Made by a program: the position numbers and the translations under genes. This document shows positions 1-6,909 of a stretch of 40,200 nt of DNA, in pieces. Below the pieces are notes generated by a model. The model saw only the letters and a list, made by a program, of their open reading frames with translations. It did no database searches and had not been told where the DNA came from. Origin of the DNA: Planctomycetaceae bacterium. Its GTDB lineage: Bacteria > Planctomycetota > Planctomycetia > Planctomycetales > Planctomycetaceae. Location: the NCBI GenBank assembly GCA_029259815.1, contig JAJDEJ010000003.1, forward strand, positions 1 through 40,200. The letters are read 5' to 3'. Numbering within the stretch: position 1 is the stretch's first letter; each line of letters starts with the position of its first letter.

Positions 1-623
1 TCGTGGACCATGCTATCGAATCCACCCGCGAGCATGACGTCCGCATCACCACGTTGGATGGCGCGGAGCGCAGTCCCAACGGCCTGAGTCCCCGCTGCAC
101 AGGCGGTACTCACGAAGAAGCTCGGGCCGCCGCATCGCCAGCGGTCGCCGATGGTGCGGGGCGCACCGACCTGAGGCAGCCGCAGATCGAGTGACGGCGA
201 GAACTCCGGATACTGTGGGGGATCATTGTCGGCGATCAAACGTCGCCAGCGGTTCATCTCTGTCAGATCCAGCATGTTGGAGAGGCAGCCGAACGAGATG
301 CCCTTATGGTGATCGGGGACATCAGCCCCTTCGATACCGCTGTCTTGCATGGCCTCGCACGTTGCCGCGACGCACAGCTGATTCATCCGAGGCAAATCGG
401 GAGTCAGCTCAGCATGAGCCGGATCTTCGAAAGCAGAGAAGTCGAATCCCGGAACTTCGCCGGCAATCTGCACCGGCCAGTGAGTCGGATCGAAGATCGA
501 AATGCGCCCAATACCGCGACACCCGTTCGTCACAGCGTCCCATGTGGAAGCGACATCCAACCCCAGCGGACAGACGGCTCCCAAACCGGTAACGACAACC
601 CGTCGATTTCGCCCCACTGCCAT
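1..623 (-). CDS. Beta-ketoacyl-ACP synthase (FabF/KAS II-like), C-terminus beyond window edge
   Basis: The minus strand encodes the N-terminal half of a condensing enzyme that would extend acyl-ACP with malonyl-ACP in fatty-acid or polyketide synthesis in the cytoplasm. The reading frame starts MAVGRNRRVVVTGLGAVCPL, the usual KAS opening, and reaches the active-site motif STACAAGTQAVG with its nucleophilic cysteine near residue 175 (bases 99-101). It continues as GDADVMLAGG and runs off the left edge, so the two catalytic histidines are not visible. A second ATG lies one codon upstream (626), and either could be used. Whether this is a housekeeping FabF or a specialised synthase cannot be told without the rest of the gene and its neighbours. 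The family call is firm and the substrate is unknown. Confidence 0.9.
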   Translation of the reverse strand, partial: MAVGRNRRVVVTGLGAVCPLGLDVASTWDAVTNGCRGIGRISIFDPTHWPVQIAGEVPGFDFSAFEDPAHAELTPDLPRMNQLCVAATCEAMQDSGIEGADVPDHHKGISFGCLSNMLDLTEMNRWRRLIADNDPPQYPEFSPSLDLRLPQVGAPRTIGDRWRCGGPSFFVSTACAAGTQAVGTALRAIQRGDADVMLAGGFDSMVH

Positions 624-865
624 CATCCTACGTTGAGTTTGTCTCGCTCAACCGACCGACCATGGCAACGGATGTGCAGACGTCTGGATGTCAATCTAAA
701 AAGTCAGGATCACTTTGTTCCGGGGATGACACGGAGCGCCGATCATGATGCCATGAGACGTAGGGAATCGCAATAAGGAAAGCTGCGGAGAACCCTGGCA
801 CAACGTGAATGATGAATAATTGCATCATCAAGACTCGCTGACAATACCGACCGAAGTCCTGAACA
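624..865. other. Divergence-free gap between two minus-strand genes
   Basis: This 242-bp stretch lies upstream of the KAS gene and downstream of the DUF1549/DUF1553 gene. It should hold the KAS promoter, but no convincing -35/-10 pair was found on the minus strand. A short inverted repeat (gttgag / ctcaac, about 632-653) lies next to the KAS start. Confidence 0.4.
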
Positions 866-3427
866 CTACTCCTTGGTGATCGTCTCATCGAGATTGAGCA
901 GAGCGTTGGCGATGCTGGTCCACGCGGCGATGCGCGGGGAGACGCTATTCGGCAGCTCATCCCCATCGACAGACTGATCGTGGTTGGTTTGAAGTTTTGT
1001 CAACTCCAACCGGAATAATTCGTGCAAGATATTGACCTCGTCACTTGTTGGCTGCCGTGCCACGGTTCGACGGAAGCCGTACTCGATGCGTTCGCGATCA
1101 GTAACGTCGGCGAGATCATGCTCCATCCGCTCGGCGAGAGCCGTCGCCATCTCGAAATAGGCGGAGTCATTGAGCAACGTCAGGGCTTGCAGAGGCGTAT
1201 TCGTTGTCGAACGCTTCACACAGCTCGCAGCACGGTCGGGTGCGTCGAAGTTCACGAAGCTCGGGTAGGGGGCACTCCGTCGCCAGATGACGTACAGCCC
1301 ACGGCGAAATCGGTCCTCGTCAGTGTCTGTCTCATACTTGGGCGGATTGCGACCGGTATGTCGCCAAATGCCCGGAGGTTGCGGCGGGTAGACGGGCGGA
1401 CCACCGACGCGATCCGACAGCAGGCCCGAGACGGCGAGGGCATTGTCGCGGATCGCCTCTGCTGGGAGACGGAAGCGCGGTCCGCGTGCAAGCCACTTGT
1501 TCCCCGGATCGAATTCCAATTGCTCGGGTGAGACGCGTGAGTCCTGTTGATACGTCGCTGACATCACAATCAACCGGTGGACGTGTTTCATCGACCAGCC
1601 GCTCTCCATGAACTCGACGGCGAGCCAGTCCAGCAACTCCGGATGTGTCGGTCGCTCACCCTGGACACCAAAGTCCTCGATGGTCTCGACGATTCCTCGA
1701 CCAAAGATCTCGGCCCACCAGCGGTTGACTGTCACCCGTGCGACCAGTGGGTTGTCCGGGGAGACCAACCATCGAGCGAACGCAAAACGTCTGGATGTTT
1801 CGTCCTGTCCCTCGAATGGATGCAGCACAGCAGGCGTCGTCGGTTCGACAATCGCTCCCAGATCCAGAAAGTTGCCCCGCTTGAAGATCGCCGTCATCCG
1901 CGGTTCGTCTTGCTCCACCATCACCAGCGTCGTCGAGGGGCCAACCGCTTCGAGCTGCGCCTCAACCTCTTTCAGTTGCTTTTTGAACTTGGTCAACTCG
2001 CCGTCACTATCCTTGTAATGCTTGAGGAGTTGCTGACGATCATCCTCCGTTCGCTCATCGGCGGATTTGTCCAAGACCTGACGAACCTCGTCAGGCAACT
2101 CAGCATCGGCTGCGGGATGCCAGTCATTGAAGGATTCGTCAAGCTGCTGGCGTCGTTCTGCGACACGTGACCGTATCGTCTCGACTTCATCTTCAAGCCT
2201 CGCTTGCTCGCGACGTTGCTTCTCTGTCCAGGGAAGTTCCATCTCGGGCCCAGCCGTGTCGAAAGCGACGCCTTCGTCATTGGCCCGTTTGACCTCTAAC
2301 GGCGTGTTGTTGAAGAAGGCGAACAGTTGATAGTAGTCCTGCTGCGTGAACGGGTCATACTTGTGGTTGTGACATTGAGCGCATTCCAGAGTCGTCCCCA
2401 GCCAGACCGTCCCAGTCGTGTTCACGCGGTCGACAATCTGATTGACCCGATTCTCCTCGGGATCAACGCCCGCTTCGACGTTGCAGGTGGTGCAGCGATG
2501 GAAACCTGTCGCGATCTTCTGGTCGAGAGTTGCCTCAGGCAGCAAGTCGCCCGCAAGTTGTTCAATCGTAAACTGATCAAACGGCATGTCGTTGTTGAGT
2601 GCAGTAACGATCCAGTCACGATAGGCCCACATCTCCCGGAATTGATCTGCCTGATAGCCGTTCGAGTCCGCGTATCTTGCGAGGTCGAGCCAACTGCGAG
2701 CCCACTTCTCGCCGTATCGCGGTGAGTCGAGCAGCCGGTCGACGATCTGCTCGTAATGGGTGAATGACCGGTCATCAAGGAACGAATCCACCTCTTCGAC
2801 TGTCGGCGGGATGCCGATCAGGTCCAGGTAGACTCGCCGCAAGAGGGTCGCTGGCTCTGCGATTGAGGAGGGCTCCAACCCCATCTTGAGACTTTCCAAC
2901 CTTGCCAACACAAAGGCATCGATCTCGTTACGGACCCAGTCTCGCTGGGCAATCTGAGGCAAAGCAGAGCGGACAGGTTGGACGTAAGACCAGTGTGTCG
3001 CCTGATCCAACTGGTCGCCCCAGGGAATTCCGGCGTCGATCCAACGTCGCAGTAAGTCGATCTCATTGGAAGTGAGTGGCTCACCTTCAGGGGGCATTCT
3101 CTCATCCCCCTCGATCGTCAAGCGACGCAGTAGTTCACTCTCTTCACTCACGCCAACGACAACGGCCGGTCGCCCCGAGTCATTTCGCTGCGTGATGTTC
3201 TCCGGACTTGTGAGCCGCAACCCGCCCTCAGGCTCCTTGTCACCGTGACATTCGAGACAGCGTTCGGTGAGCAGACGTTGAGCGTCCTGTGCGAGTTGCG
3301 ATTGATCCGCAGACAGCGAAGAATCTGCGACGCGATCATCCTCTGCCAATGCAGTGATCGTGATCAGTGCAAACCCACAACAGGCAATGAATCGAAAACT
3401 CAAGACGATGCTCCACACGTGACGCAC
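866..3427 (-). CDS. Secreted planctomycete cytochrome C / DUF1549 / DUF1553 protein
   Basis: This 853-residue protein has the three-part architecture typical of Planctomycetota. A hydrophobic signal peptide (about residues 1-28) is followed by a cytochrome-type haem-binding CLECH motif (57-61) in the PSCyt1 segment. A DUF1549 (PSCyt2) domain occupies about 165-372 and includes a second CAQCH motif (349-353). DUF1553 (PSD1) begins near residue 580 with the ARWLVSPDNPLVARVTVNRW segment and runs almost to the end. The middle (about 385-500) is charged and probably coiled-coil. Proteins of this family are exported and suspected to act in envelope redox chemistry or polysaccharide use, often beside a DUF1501 partner. 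No DUF1501 gene is visible here. The biochemical reaction is unknown. The start is supported by the signal peptide. Confidence 0.93.
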   Translation of the reverse strand: MRHVWSIVLSFRFIACCGFALITITALAEDDRVADSSLSADQSQLAQDAQRLLTERCLECHGDKEPEGGLRLTSPENITQRNDSGRPAVVVGVSEESELLRRLTIEGDERMPPEGEPLTSNEIDLLRRWIDAGIPWGDQLDQATHWSYVQPVRSALPQIAQRDWVRNEIDAFVLARLESLKMGLEPSSIAEPATLLRRVYLDLIGIPPTVEEVDSFLDDRSFTHYEQIVDRLLDSPRYGEKWARSWLDLARYADSNGYQADQFREMWAYRDWIVTALNNDMPFDQFTIEQLAGDLLPEATLDQKIATGFHRCTTCNVEAGVDPEENRVNQIVDRVNTTGTVWLGTTLECAQCHNHKYDPFTQQDYYQLFAFFNNTPLEVKRANDEGVAFDTAGPEMELPWTEKQRREQARLEDEVETIRSRVAERRQQLDESFNDWHPAADAELPDEVRQVLDKSADERTEDDRQQLLKHYKDSDGELTKFKKQLKEVEAQLEAVGPSTTLVMVEQDEPRMTAIFKRGNFLDLGAIVEPTTPAVLHPFEGQDETSRRFAFARWLVSPDNPLVARVTVNRWWAEIFGRGIVETIEDFGVQGERPTHPELLDWLAVEFMESGWSMKHVHRLIVMSATYQQDSRVSPEQLEFDPGNKWLARGPRFRLPAEAIRDNALAVSGLLSDRVGGPPVYPPQPPGIWRHTGRNPPKYETDTDEDRFRRGLYVIWRRSAPYPSFVNFDAPDRAASCVKRSTTNTPLQALTLLNDSAYFEMATALAERMEHDLADVTDRERIEYGFRRTVARQPTSDEVNILHELFRLELTKLQTNHDQSVDGDELPNSVSPRIAAWTSIANALLNLDETITKE

Positions 3428-3523
3428 TGAAGGAGATTGGCCGCAGGAGGTTGGCTGCGAAGGCTCCTACTCCGTATCATAATCAGAGTCGTGGCGACTC
3501 TCCACTCGGAAGTGGCCGCAGCC

Positions 3524-3687
3524 CCCCTCTCCCCTTGAGGGAGAGGGACAGATTCTGAAGCGTCAGCGAAGAATCAGGGTGAGGGGGCGCCGCGGAGCAT
3601 GGGTGATGGACTGATCACGCGGCGCCCCCTCACCCTGCCTTCGGCGCTTTGCTGGAAGGCTGTCCCTCTCCCTCAAGGGGAGAGGGG
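3524..3687. repeat. Long palindromic intergenic repeat, copy 1
   Basis: An imperfect palindrome of about 164 bp. It opens with cccctctccccttgagggag and closes with the complement of that sequence. Each arm is about 60 nt, ending toward the centre in agggtgagggggc / gccccctcaccct. Copies 2 and 3 lie at 8705-8868 and 19069-19235 with the same arms but different central loops. No ORF is contained, so it is a REP/MITE-like element rather than an insertion sequence. Confidence 0.85.
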
Positions 3688-3736
3688 CGAACGCTCACAC
3701 GAACGCACTCCTGTTTCCCGAGTTGGGTGATCAATC

Positions 3737-4024
3737 ATGTATTGTCTCAATGTCGTCCTCACCGTGAAGGACGAGTCGAAGATCGAAGACGTCGCCGGGC
3801 ATCTGGCGAAAGCCGGACGCCTGTCGCGCGCAGAGCCGGGGTGTCTGGCGTTTGAGGTCTGTCATTCGACAAGCGAGCCAAATACTTTCTTCCTCTGCGA
3901 ACGATGGGAGAGCGAGCAGGCGTGGCAGACGCACCGTGAGGCTGAGGCGTTTACCACCATCTATCAGCCCCATGTCCTGCCGCTCGTCGACCGGACACCC
4001 CACCTGTGTCACCTCCTTGAGTAG
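3737..4024 (+). CDS. Small ABM-domain protein (antibiotic biosynthesis monooxygenase fold, YgiN-like)
   Basis: This 95-residue protein fits the single-domain ABM family, dimeric ferredoxin-like-fold proteins that include quinol monooxygenase YgiN and some haem-degrading enzymes. Visible features are the opening beta strand (NVVLTVKDES), the region RAEPGCLAFEVCHS that matches the usual EPGCL-f-v segment, and FFLCERWESEQAWQTHREAE, which matches the conserved E-x-W-...-H stretch. The length is normal for the family. The guanine deaminase gene starts 12 bp downstream on the same strand, so the two are probably co-transcribed, but no functional link is known. Substrate and cofactor cannot be inferred. 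A second, unrelated ABM gene lies at 24383. Confidence 0.8.
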   Translation: MYCLNVVLTVKDESKIEDVAGHLAKAGRLSRAEPGCLAFEVCHSTSEPNTFFLCERWESEQAWQTHREAEAFTTIYQPHVLPLVDRTPHLCHLLE

Positions 4025-4036
4025 CACCTCCGCGTG

Positions 4037-4531
4037 ATGCAAGACGCACCACAAAAGCCGGACGAGCCGCGCAACGCCTGGATGCGGGAAGCGATCCGCC
4101 TCTCGATGGAGTCGGTCGAAACTGGGGGCGGGCCGTTCGGGGCGATTGTGGTTCGCAACGGGTCCATCATCAGTCGCGGAGAGAATCGAGTCACCACAGC
4201 CAACGACCCAACAGCTCACGCGGAGATTGTCGCCATTCGGGAGGCCTGTCACACCCTCGGCTCGTTCAGCCTCACCGGCTGCGAATTGTTCACCAGTTGT
4301 GAACCGTGCCCGATGTGTCTCGGTGCCATCCTCTGGTCAAGACTGGACCGCGTGTGGTACGCCAACACTCGCGACGACGCAGCCGCCATCGGGTTCGATG
4401 ACAGTGCGTTCTACGACGAATTCACAAAGCCGATCGATGCCCGCCGAATCCCCATGTCACAACTGCTCCAAGACGAAGCGCAGTCAGCATTCGTCGTGTG
4501 GCAACAGTCTGATGTGAAGACGCCGTATTGA
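4037..4531 (+). CDS. guaD: Guanine deaminase (GuaD-type cytidine deaminase fold)
   Basis: The protein (164 residues from the ATG at 4037; a GTG one codon upstream is possible) belongs to the CDA zinc-hydrolase fold. The zinc ligands and catalytic glutamate are visible as AHAE (H61, E63) and PCPMC (C91, C94). The segments NDPTAHAEIVAIREAC, TSCEPCPMCLGAI and GFDDSAFYDE, and the aromatic C-terminus ending in Tyr, resemble Bacillus subtilis guanine deaminase more than the tRNA adenosine deaminase TadA. The reaction would be guanine to xanthine plus ammonia in purine salvage, in the cytoplasm. The gene follows the ABM gene by 12 bp. TadA-like activity is the main alternative; the GFDD segment argues against it. 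Confidence 0.85.
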   Translation: MQDAPQKPDEPRNAWMREAIRLSMESVETGGGPFGAIVVRNGSIISRGENRVTTANDPTAHAEIVAIREACHTLGSFSLTGCELFTSCEPCPMCLGAILWSRLDRVWYANTRDDAAAIGFDDSAFYDEFTKPIDARRIPMSQLLQDEAQSAFVVWQQSDVKTPY

Positions 4532-4559
4532 CAGTTTCGTTTCCATGGAAGTCACGAGC

Positions 4560-4712
4560 ATGACCAAGGAAGATCGCTACGGAGCCTTTGGAGCGATCAT
4601 GTGTGTCGCCTTAGCCTACTTCGATGACTGGTGGCGGTCGTTTTGGATCGTGTGTGCCGTCGCACTGACGATCTGGACAATCGTCTCCCTGTGGACCCGA
4701 TCTCGATCGTAA
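4560..4712 (+). CDS. Small hydrophobic protein, 50 residues
   Basis: A short frame starting MTKEDRYGAFGAIMCVALAY carries one or two hydrophobic stretches (about residues 9-20 and 26-43) around a DDWWRSFW turn, and ends with a basic tail (TRSRS). A ggaag sequence lies about 8 nt before the ATG at 4560. An in-frame ATG at 4545 would add five residues. It lies 28 bp after guaD on the same strand. I do not recognise a family. The hydrophobic pattern and tryptophan-rich turn suggest a real small membrane protein, but coding potential was not computed. Confidence 0.45.
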   Translation: MTKEDRYGAFGAIMCVALAYFDDWWRSFWIVCAVALTIWTIVSLWTRSRS

Positions 4713-4936
4713 TGCTGCTCCGGAGTTTGAAATTGGAAGGAACACTAATCGCCATTCATTCTCACTAATCGATTTTCAGCGTCAGACACCAAACAACAAT
4801 TGGTCGGGTAGCGACTGTCTCTGTCTACGTGACTTCAAGATGGCGTTTGTGAATCGCGTTGACGTATATTCTGACAGAAGTGAGGATTGGACGAGAATGC
4901 TCGTTCATTGCCAGCAAACTCGTCGAAGGCGTGCTT

Positions 4937-5284
4937 ATGGGACACTTCACCCGTCGTCGTCTATTGATTGCCGTCTCCTTGGCCGTGACCCTCCTGGCCA
5001 CAGTGGCTGTGTCCGTTGTCATCAGCCGCGAGACCCTGGGGGATCGCATGCAATTGATCTCTCCTGGAATGGCCCGCGAACAGGTCGTGGAGATTCTCGG
5101 CTCATCTGTGCTCGTCTTGCCAAAAGGGCCAAGCGGATCAGGCGACCTCATGTGTTGGGTTGACCAGTTCGTGCAAGTGGATGTCGTGATTGGGAGCGAC
5201 GACAGGGTCATGAGAGTTGGGCACAAACCTTCAGACAGCGCGTATCATCGAACAATGGACCGCTTCTTCCGCCGTCCCCAGTGA
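4937..5284 (+). CDS. Small membrane-anchored protein with BamE/SmpA-like motif
   Basis: From the ATG at 4937, preceded by a gaagg Shine-Dalgarno site, the frame encodes 115 residues. A basic start (MGHFTRRR) leads into one hydrophobic segment (about 9-30), which is an uncleaved anchor or signal peptide. The outside part contains ISPGMAREQVVEILGSS, the G-M-x-x-x-x-V-x-x-I-L-G pattern seen in BamE/SmpA-like domains and in many small planctomycete envelope proteins. The open frame extends 26 residues further upstream without a good ribosome site, so the internal start is preferred. There is no lipobox cysteine, so it is not a classical BamE lipoprotein. Function unknown. The integron remnant begins immediately downstream and overlaps its 3' end in another frame. 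Confidence 0.65.
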   Translation: MGHFTRRRLLIAVSLAVTLLATVAVSVVISRETLGDRMQLISPGMAREQVVEILGSSVLVLPKGPSGSGDLMCWVDQFVQVDVVIGSDDRVMRVGHKPSDSAYHRTMDRFFRRPQ

Positions 5285-5299
5285 CGGAGACAGGAACAG

Positions 5300-5549
5300 C
5301 ACGCGCTCAGTCATGAGGGCAATTCGCGCCACAACCAAACGGAGCGTTATCACGAACCGTGTGACAGGCAGGACGTTCCAACACTCGTTCACAACGCACG
5401 GGATCAGATCCGGGCCTGACATTCATACGGTGCAGCAAAGCCTTGGCCAGAGTGACGTTCGGACAACAATGGTCTATACTGGCTTTCTCATCCGCGGCAG
5501 TCATGAAGTCCGCAGCTCTGCCGACATTGACGACTTCCATTCCGAATAA
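5300..5549 (+). pseudogene. Remnant of an integron-type tyrosine recombinase (IntI C-terminus)
   Basis: The frame ending at 5549 resembles the C-terminal catalytic region of integron integrases in order: ITNRVTGRTFQHSF, DIHTVQQSLGQSDVRTT, MVYTGFLIRG and HEVRSSAD. The intact family shows HTFRHSF, a LGH box, IYTHVLNRGG and GVRSPLD at these places. Three catalytic positions are lost: the H-x-x-R box reads R-x-x-Q and the LGH histidine is Gln. Only the nucleophilic Tyr (in MVYTG) remains. The N-terminal DNA-binding domain and first catalytic Arg are missing; upstream sequence is the unrelated BamE-like gene. It is therefore a dead fragment. The attC-like sites just downstream support integron rather than ordinary Xer origin. 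Confidence 0.8.
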
Positions 5550-5590
5550 CATGCGCACGTTATCCAGAATCATTCCGAATAAACACTAGT

Positions 5591-5663
5591 CGTTGGGACT
5601 TTTGCCCAACGAACGTTGCGGGTGAGCTCACGCAACGTTCGATGAGTGGGGCTACCCCACTTG
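5591..5663. repeat. Cluster of three hairpin-forming palindromes upstream of attC-1
   Basis: Three near-perfect inverted repeats follow each other: cgttggg/cccaacg (5591-5611), gaacgttgcg/cgcaacgttc (5611-5640, with a nested tgagctca), and agtgggg/ccccact (about 5645-5661). The outer motif GCCCAAC at 5604-5610 matches the RYYYAAC attC core consensus. This may be a damaged attI, a second attC or a secondary structure element; the sequence alone does not decide. Confidence 0.5.
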
Positions 5664-5692
5664 GTGGCAAGTTCGCGATGTTGGTATCGTAA

Positions 5693-5769
5693 GCCCCAAC
5701 GAACCAGGCGGGTCGAGCGGATCGACAAAGGACACTGTCCACGTCGACCGCTCACCCGCAACGTTAGGC
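5693..5769 (+). repeat. attC-like integron recombination site 1
   Basis: This 77-nt segment folds like an attC site. The outer boxes gccccaacg and cgttaggc are complementary apart from one mismatch and one extra base. The inner stem pairs gcgggt/acccgc, gagcgg/ccgctc and tcgac/gtcga. Two unpaired bases (a C and an A) bulge from the 5' arm, which is the extrahelical-base pattern integron integrases recognise. The 3' core GTTAGGC (5763-5769) fits the GTTRRRY consensus exactly. The cassette gene begins 27 bp beyond it. Confidence 0.75.
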
Positions 5770-5796
5770 CACACACAAGCCATACTGGAGGAAGCA

Positions 5797-6486
5797 ATGT
5801 TTGGCCCCAAATACCCTGACAACAATCCAGCGGTCAAGATTCTCGAGTTCGCCTACCAGAAGGCGACAGATGGAAAGACTTTTACAGCAGCGGAAGTTGC
5901 AGAGGACACCGGCTTGGACGAAGCTCAGTTCAAGCAACTCTCCGGACCGATCTGCAAGCAGTCAGGCAACGTTTATTCGATATCGCAAGAAGCCCTTTTC
6001 CGTTATCTCAACTACCGCGCACTTAAATCGGCGGACAAGCATGCGCGCAATGCTTTGATCGCTGCCGGCGTAGCCGTTTTGATATCTATCGGGATGACTG
6101 TCTACTCAGCGTCTGGACCTGTGCCGGTAAAGGCACCCGCTCCACTTGAGGTAATGTTAACGGACGGCCAAGTCGCACTTTTCAAACCCGCAACGACGAT
6201 TCAACTCGACACAAATCAGGTCAAGCTCCTGCAACCTCTAAACACTATTAAGCTTGACGCCGAACAAATCAAGCTTTTGAAGTCCATCGACACAGTTAAA
6301 ATTGACCCCGAACAACTCGTGCTGCTGAAGCCAATCAATACCGTAACACTTGACACTCAACAAGTCATAAAGATTGACGCCGATCCGACCTCTGGAATTC
6401 GCGCCGATCTTGCAGATCTGAAGGAGCTGTTATCGCATAGGGAAGACGATGCGCCTGCCGTACCGCTTCCGAAAACAAGTAACTGA
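5797..6486 (+). CDS. Integron cassette gene: membrane protein with 16-residue repeats
   Basis: This 229-residue protein lies between the two attC-like sites and is the only gene of the cassette. A strong site (ggaggaa) precedes the ATG. Residues 1-75 look like a small helical, winged-helix-type domain (TFTAAEVAEDTGLDEAQFKQ, then YSISQEALFRYLNY). One transmembrane segment spans about 88-107 (ALIAAGVAVLISIGMTVYSA). After it come about four tandem 16-residue repeats of the form T-[IV]-x-[LI]-D-x-x-Q-[VIL]-x-L-L-x-P-[LI]-[ND] (about 130-197), which would form a regular beta or coiled structure. The tail is acidic, then Pro-rich. I do not recognise the family. The layout suggests a cytoplasmic sensor or DNA-contacting head and an exported repeat stalk, which is inference only. 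Codon use looks less GC-rich than neighbouring genes, fitting horizontal origin. Confidence 0.85.
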   Translation: MFGPKYPDNNPAVKILEFAYQKATDGKTFTAAEVAEDTGLDEAQFKQLSGPICKQSGNVYSISQEALFRYLNYRALKSADKHARNALIAAGVAVLISIGMTVYSASGPVPVKAPAPLEVMLTDGQVALFKPATTIQLDTNQVKLLQPLNTIKLDAEQIKLLKSIDTVKIDPEQLVLLKPINTVTLDTQQVIKIDADPTSGIRADLADLKELLSHREDDAPAVPLPKTSN

Positions 6487-6508
6487 ATCCCGCAATCATT
6501 TCCAGTTG

Positions 6509-6601
6509 GCCTAACAATGTGTTGCACACGGAGCGGCGGGCGGCGTCGGTCCTGAAGTCAATGTCGTTCGCCGCCGCCCGGTGAACACAAGCGTTACAGG
6601 C
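6509..6601 (+). repeat. attC-like integron recombination site 2
   Basis: This 93-nt segment starts with gcctaacaatgtgtt and ends gaacacaagcgttacaggc. GCCTAAC matches the RYYYAAC box. The acaagcgtta 3' end is characteristic of attC sites, although the core reads GTTACAG instead of GTTRRRY. The stem pairs tgtgtt/aacaca and gggcggcg/cgccgccc, leaving unpaired bases on one side and a loop of about 25 nt. It lies 22 bp after the cassette gene's stop, as expected for a cassette's own attC. Confidence 0.75.
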
Positions 6602-6642
6602 CTTCGCACATCGTTGGCGATGTGTTTTGAGAGACTCCACAA

Positions 6643-6747
6643 ATGCTGTTTTGGCTCTCCGCTCTCGTCGCGATTCTGTCTCTTGCCCTGATGGTTGTCT
6701 TTGAAATAGCGGCGGGTGGCAGGGTCAGACCAACGGGATGGCCCTGA
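6643..6747 (+). CDS. Possible 34-residue hydrophobic peptide after attC-2
   Basis: A short frame starting MLFWLSALVAILSLALMVVF encodes one hydrophobic helix and a short basic tail. It lies where a second cassette gene would sit, 42 bp after attC-2. There is no clear ribosome site, and its 3' end runs into the inverted repeat at 6713-6801, so it may be chance. Confidence 0.25.
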   Translation: MLFWLSALVAILSLALMVVFEIAAGGRVRPTGWP

Positions 6748-6801
6748 CATTGTGCGTCCTCACACCGGGGCCATCCGCTTCGCTCCTGACCCCGCCACCC
6801 G
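6713..6801. repeat. Long imperfect inverted repeat
   Basis: Arms of about 34 nt face each other: cgggtggcagggtcag...gggatggccc and ggggccatccg...ctgaccccgccacccg. They are separated by about 24 nt. The element lies between the integron remnant and the 3' end of the minus-strand gene at 6910, so it could also act as a transcription terminator for both strands. No T-run follows on either side. The remainder of the gap (6802-6909) shows nothing recognisable. Confidence 0.7.
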
Positions 6802-6909
6802 AGAATCAAGCTGTGACGCACCACTCGTCAAGTGGCGTAGGCTCAGACAACCGATGAGCGTATCCCGGCACGCGGTGGACAATACCTGTGCCACGCGCGT
6901 GACACGATG

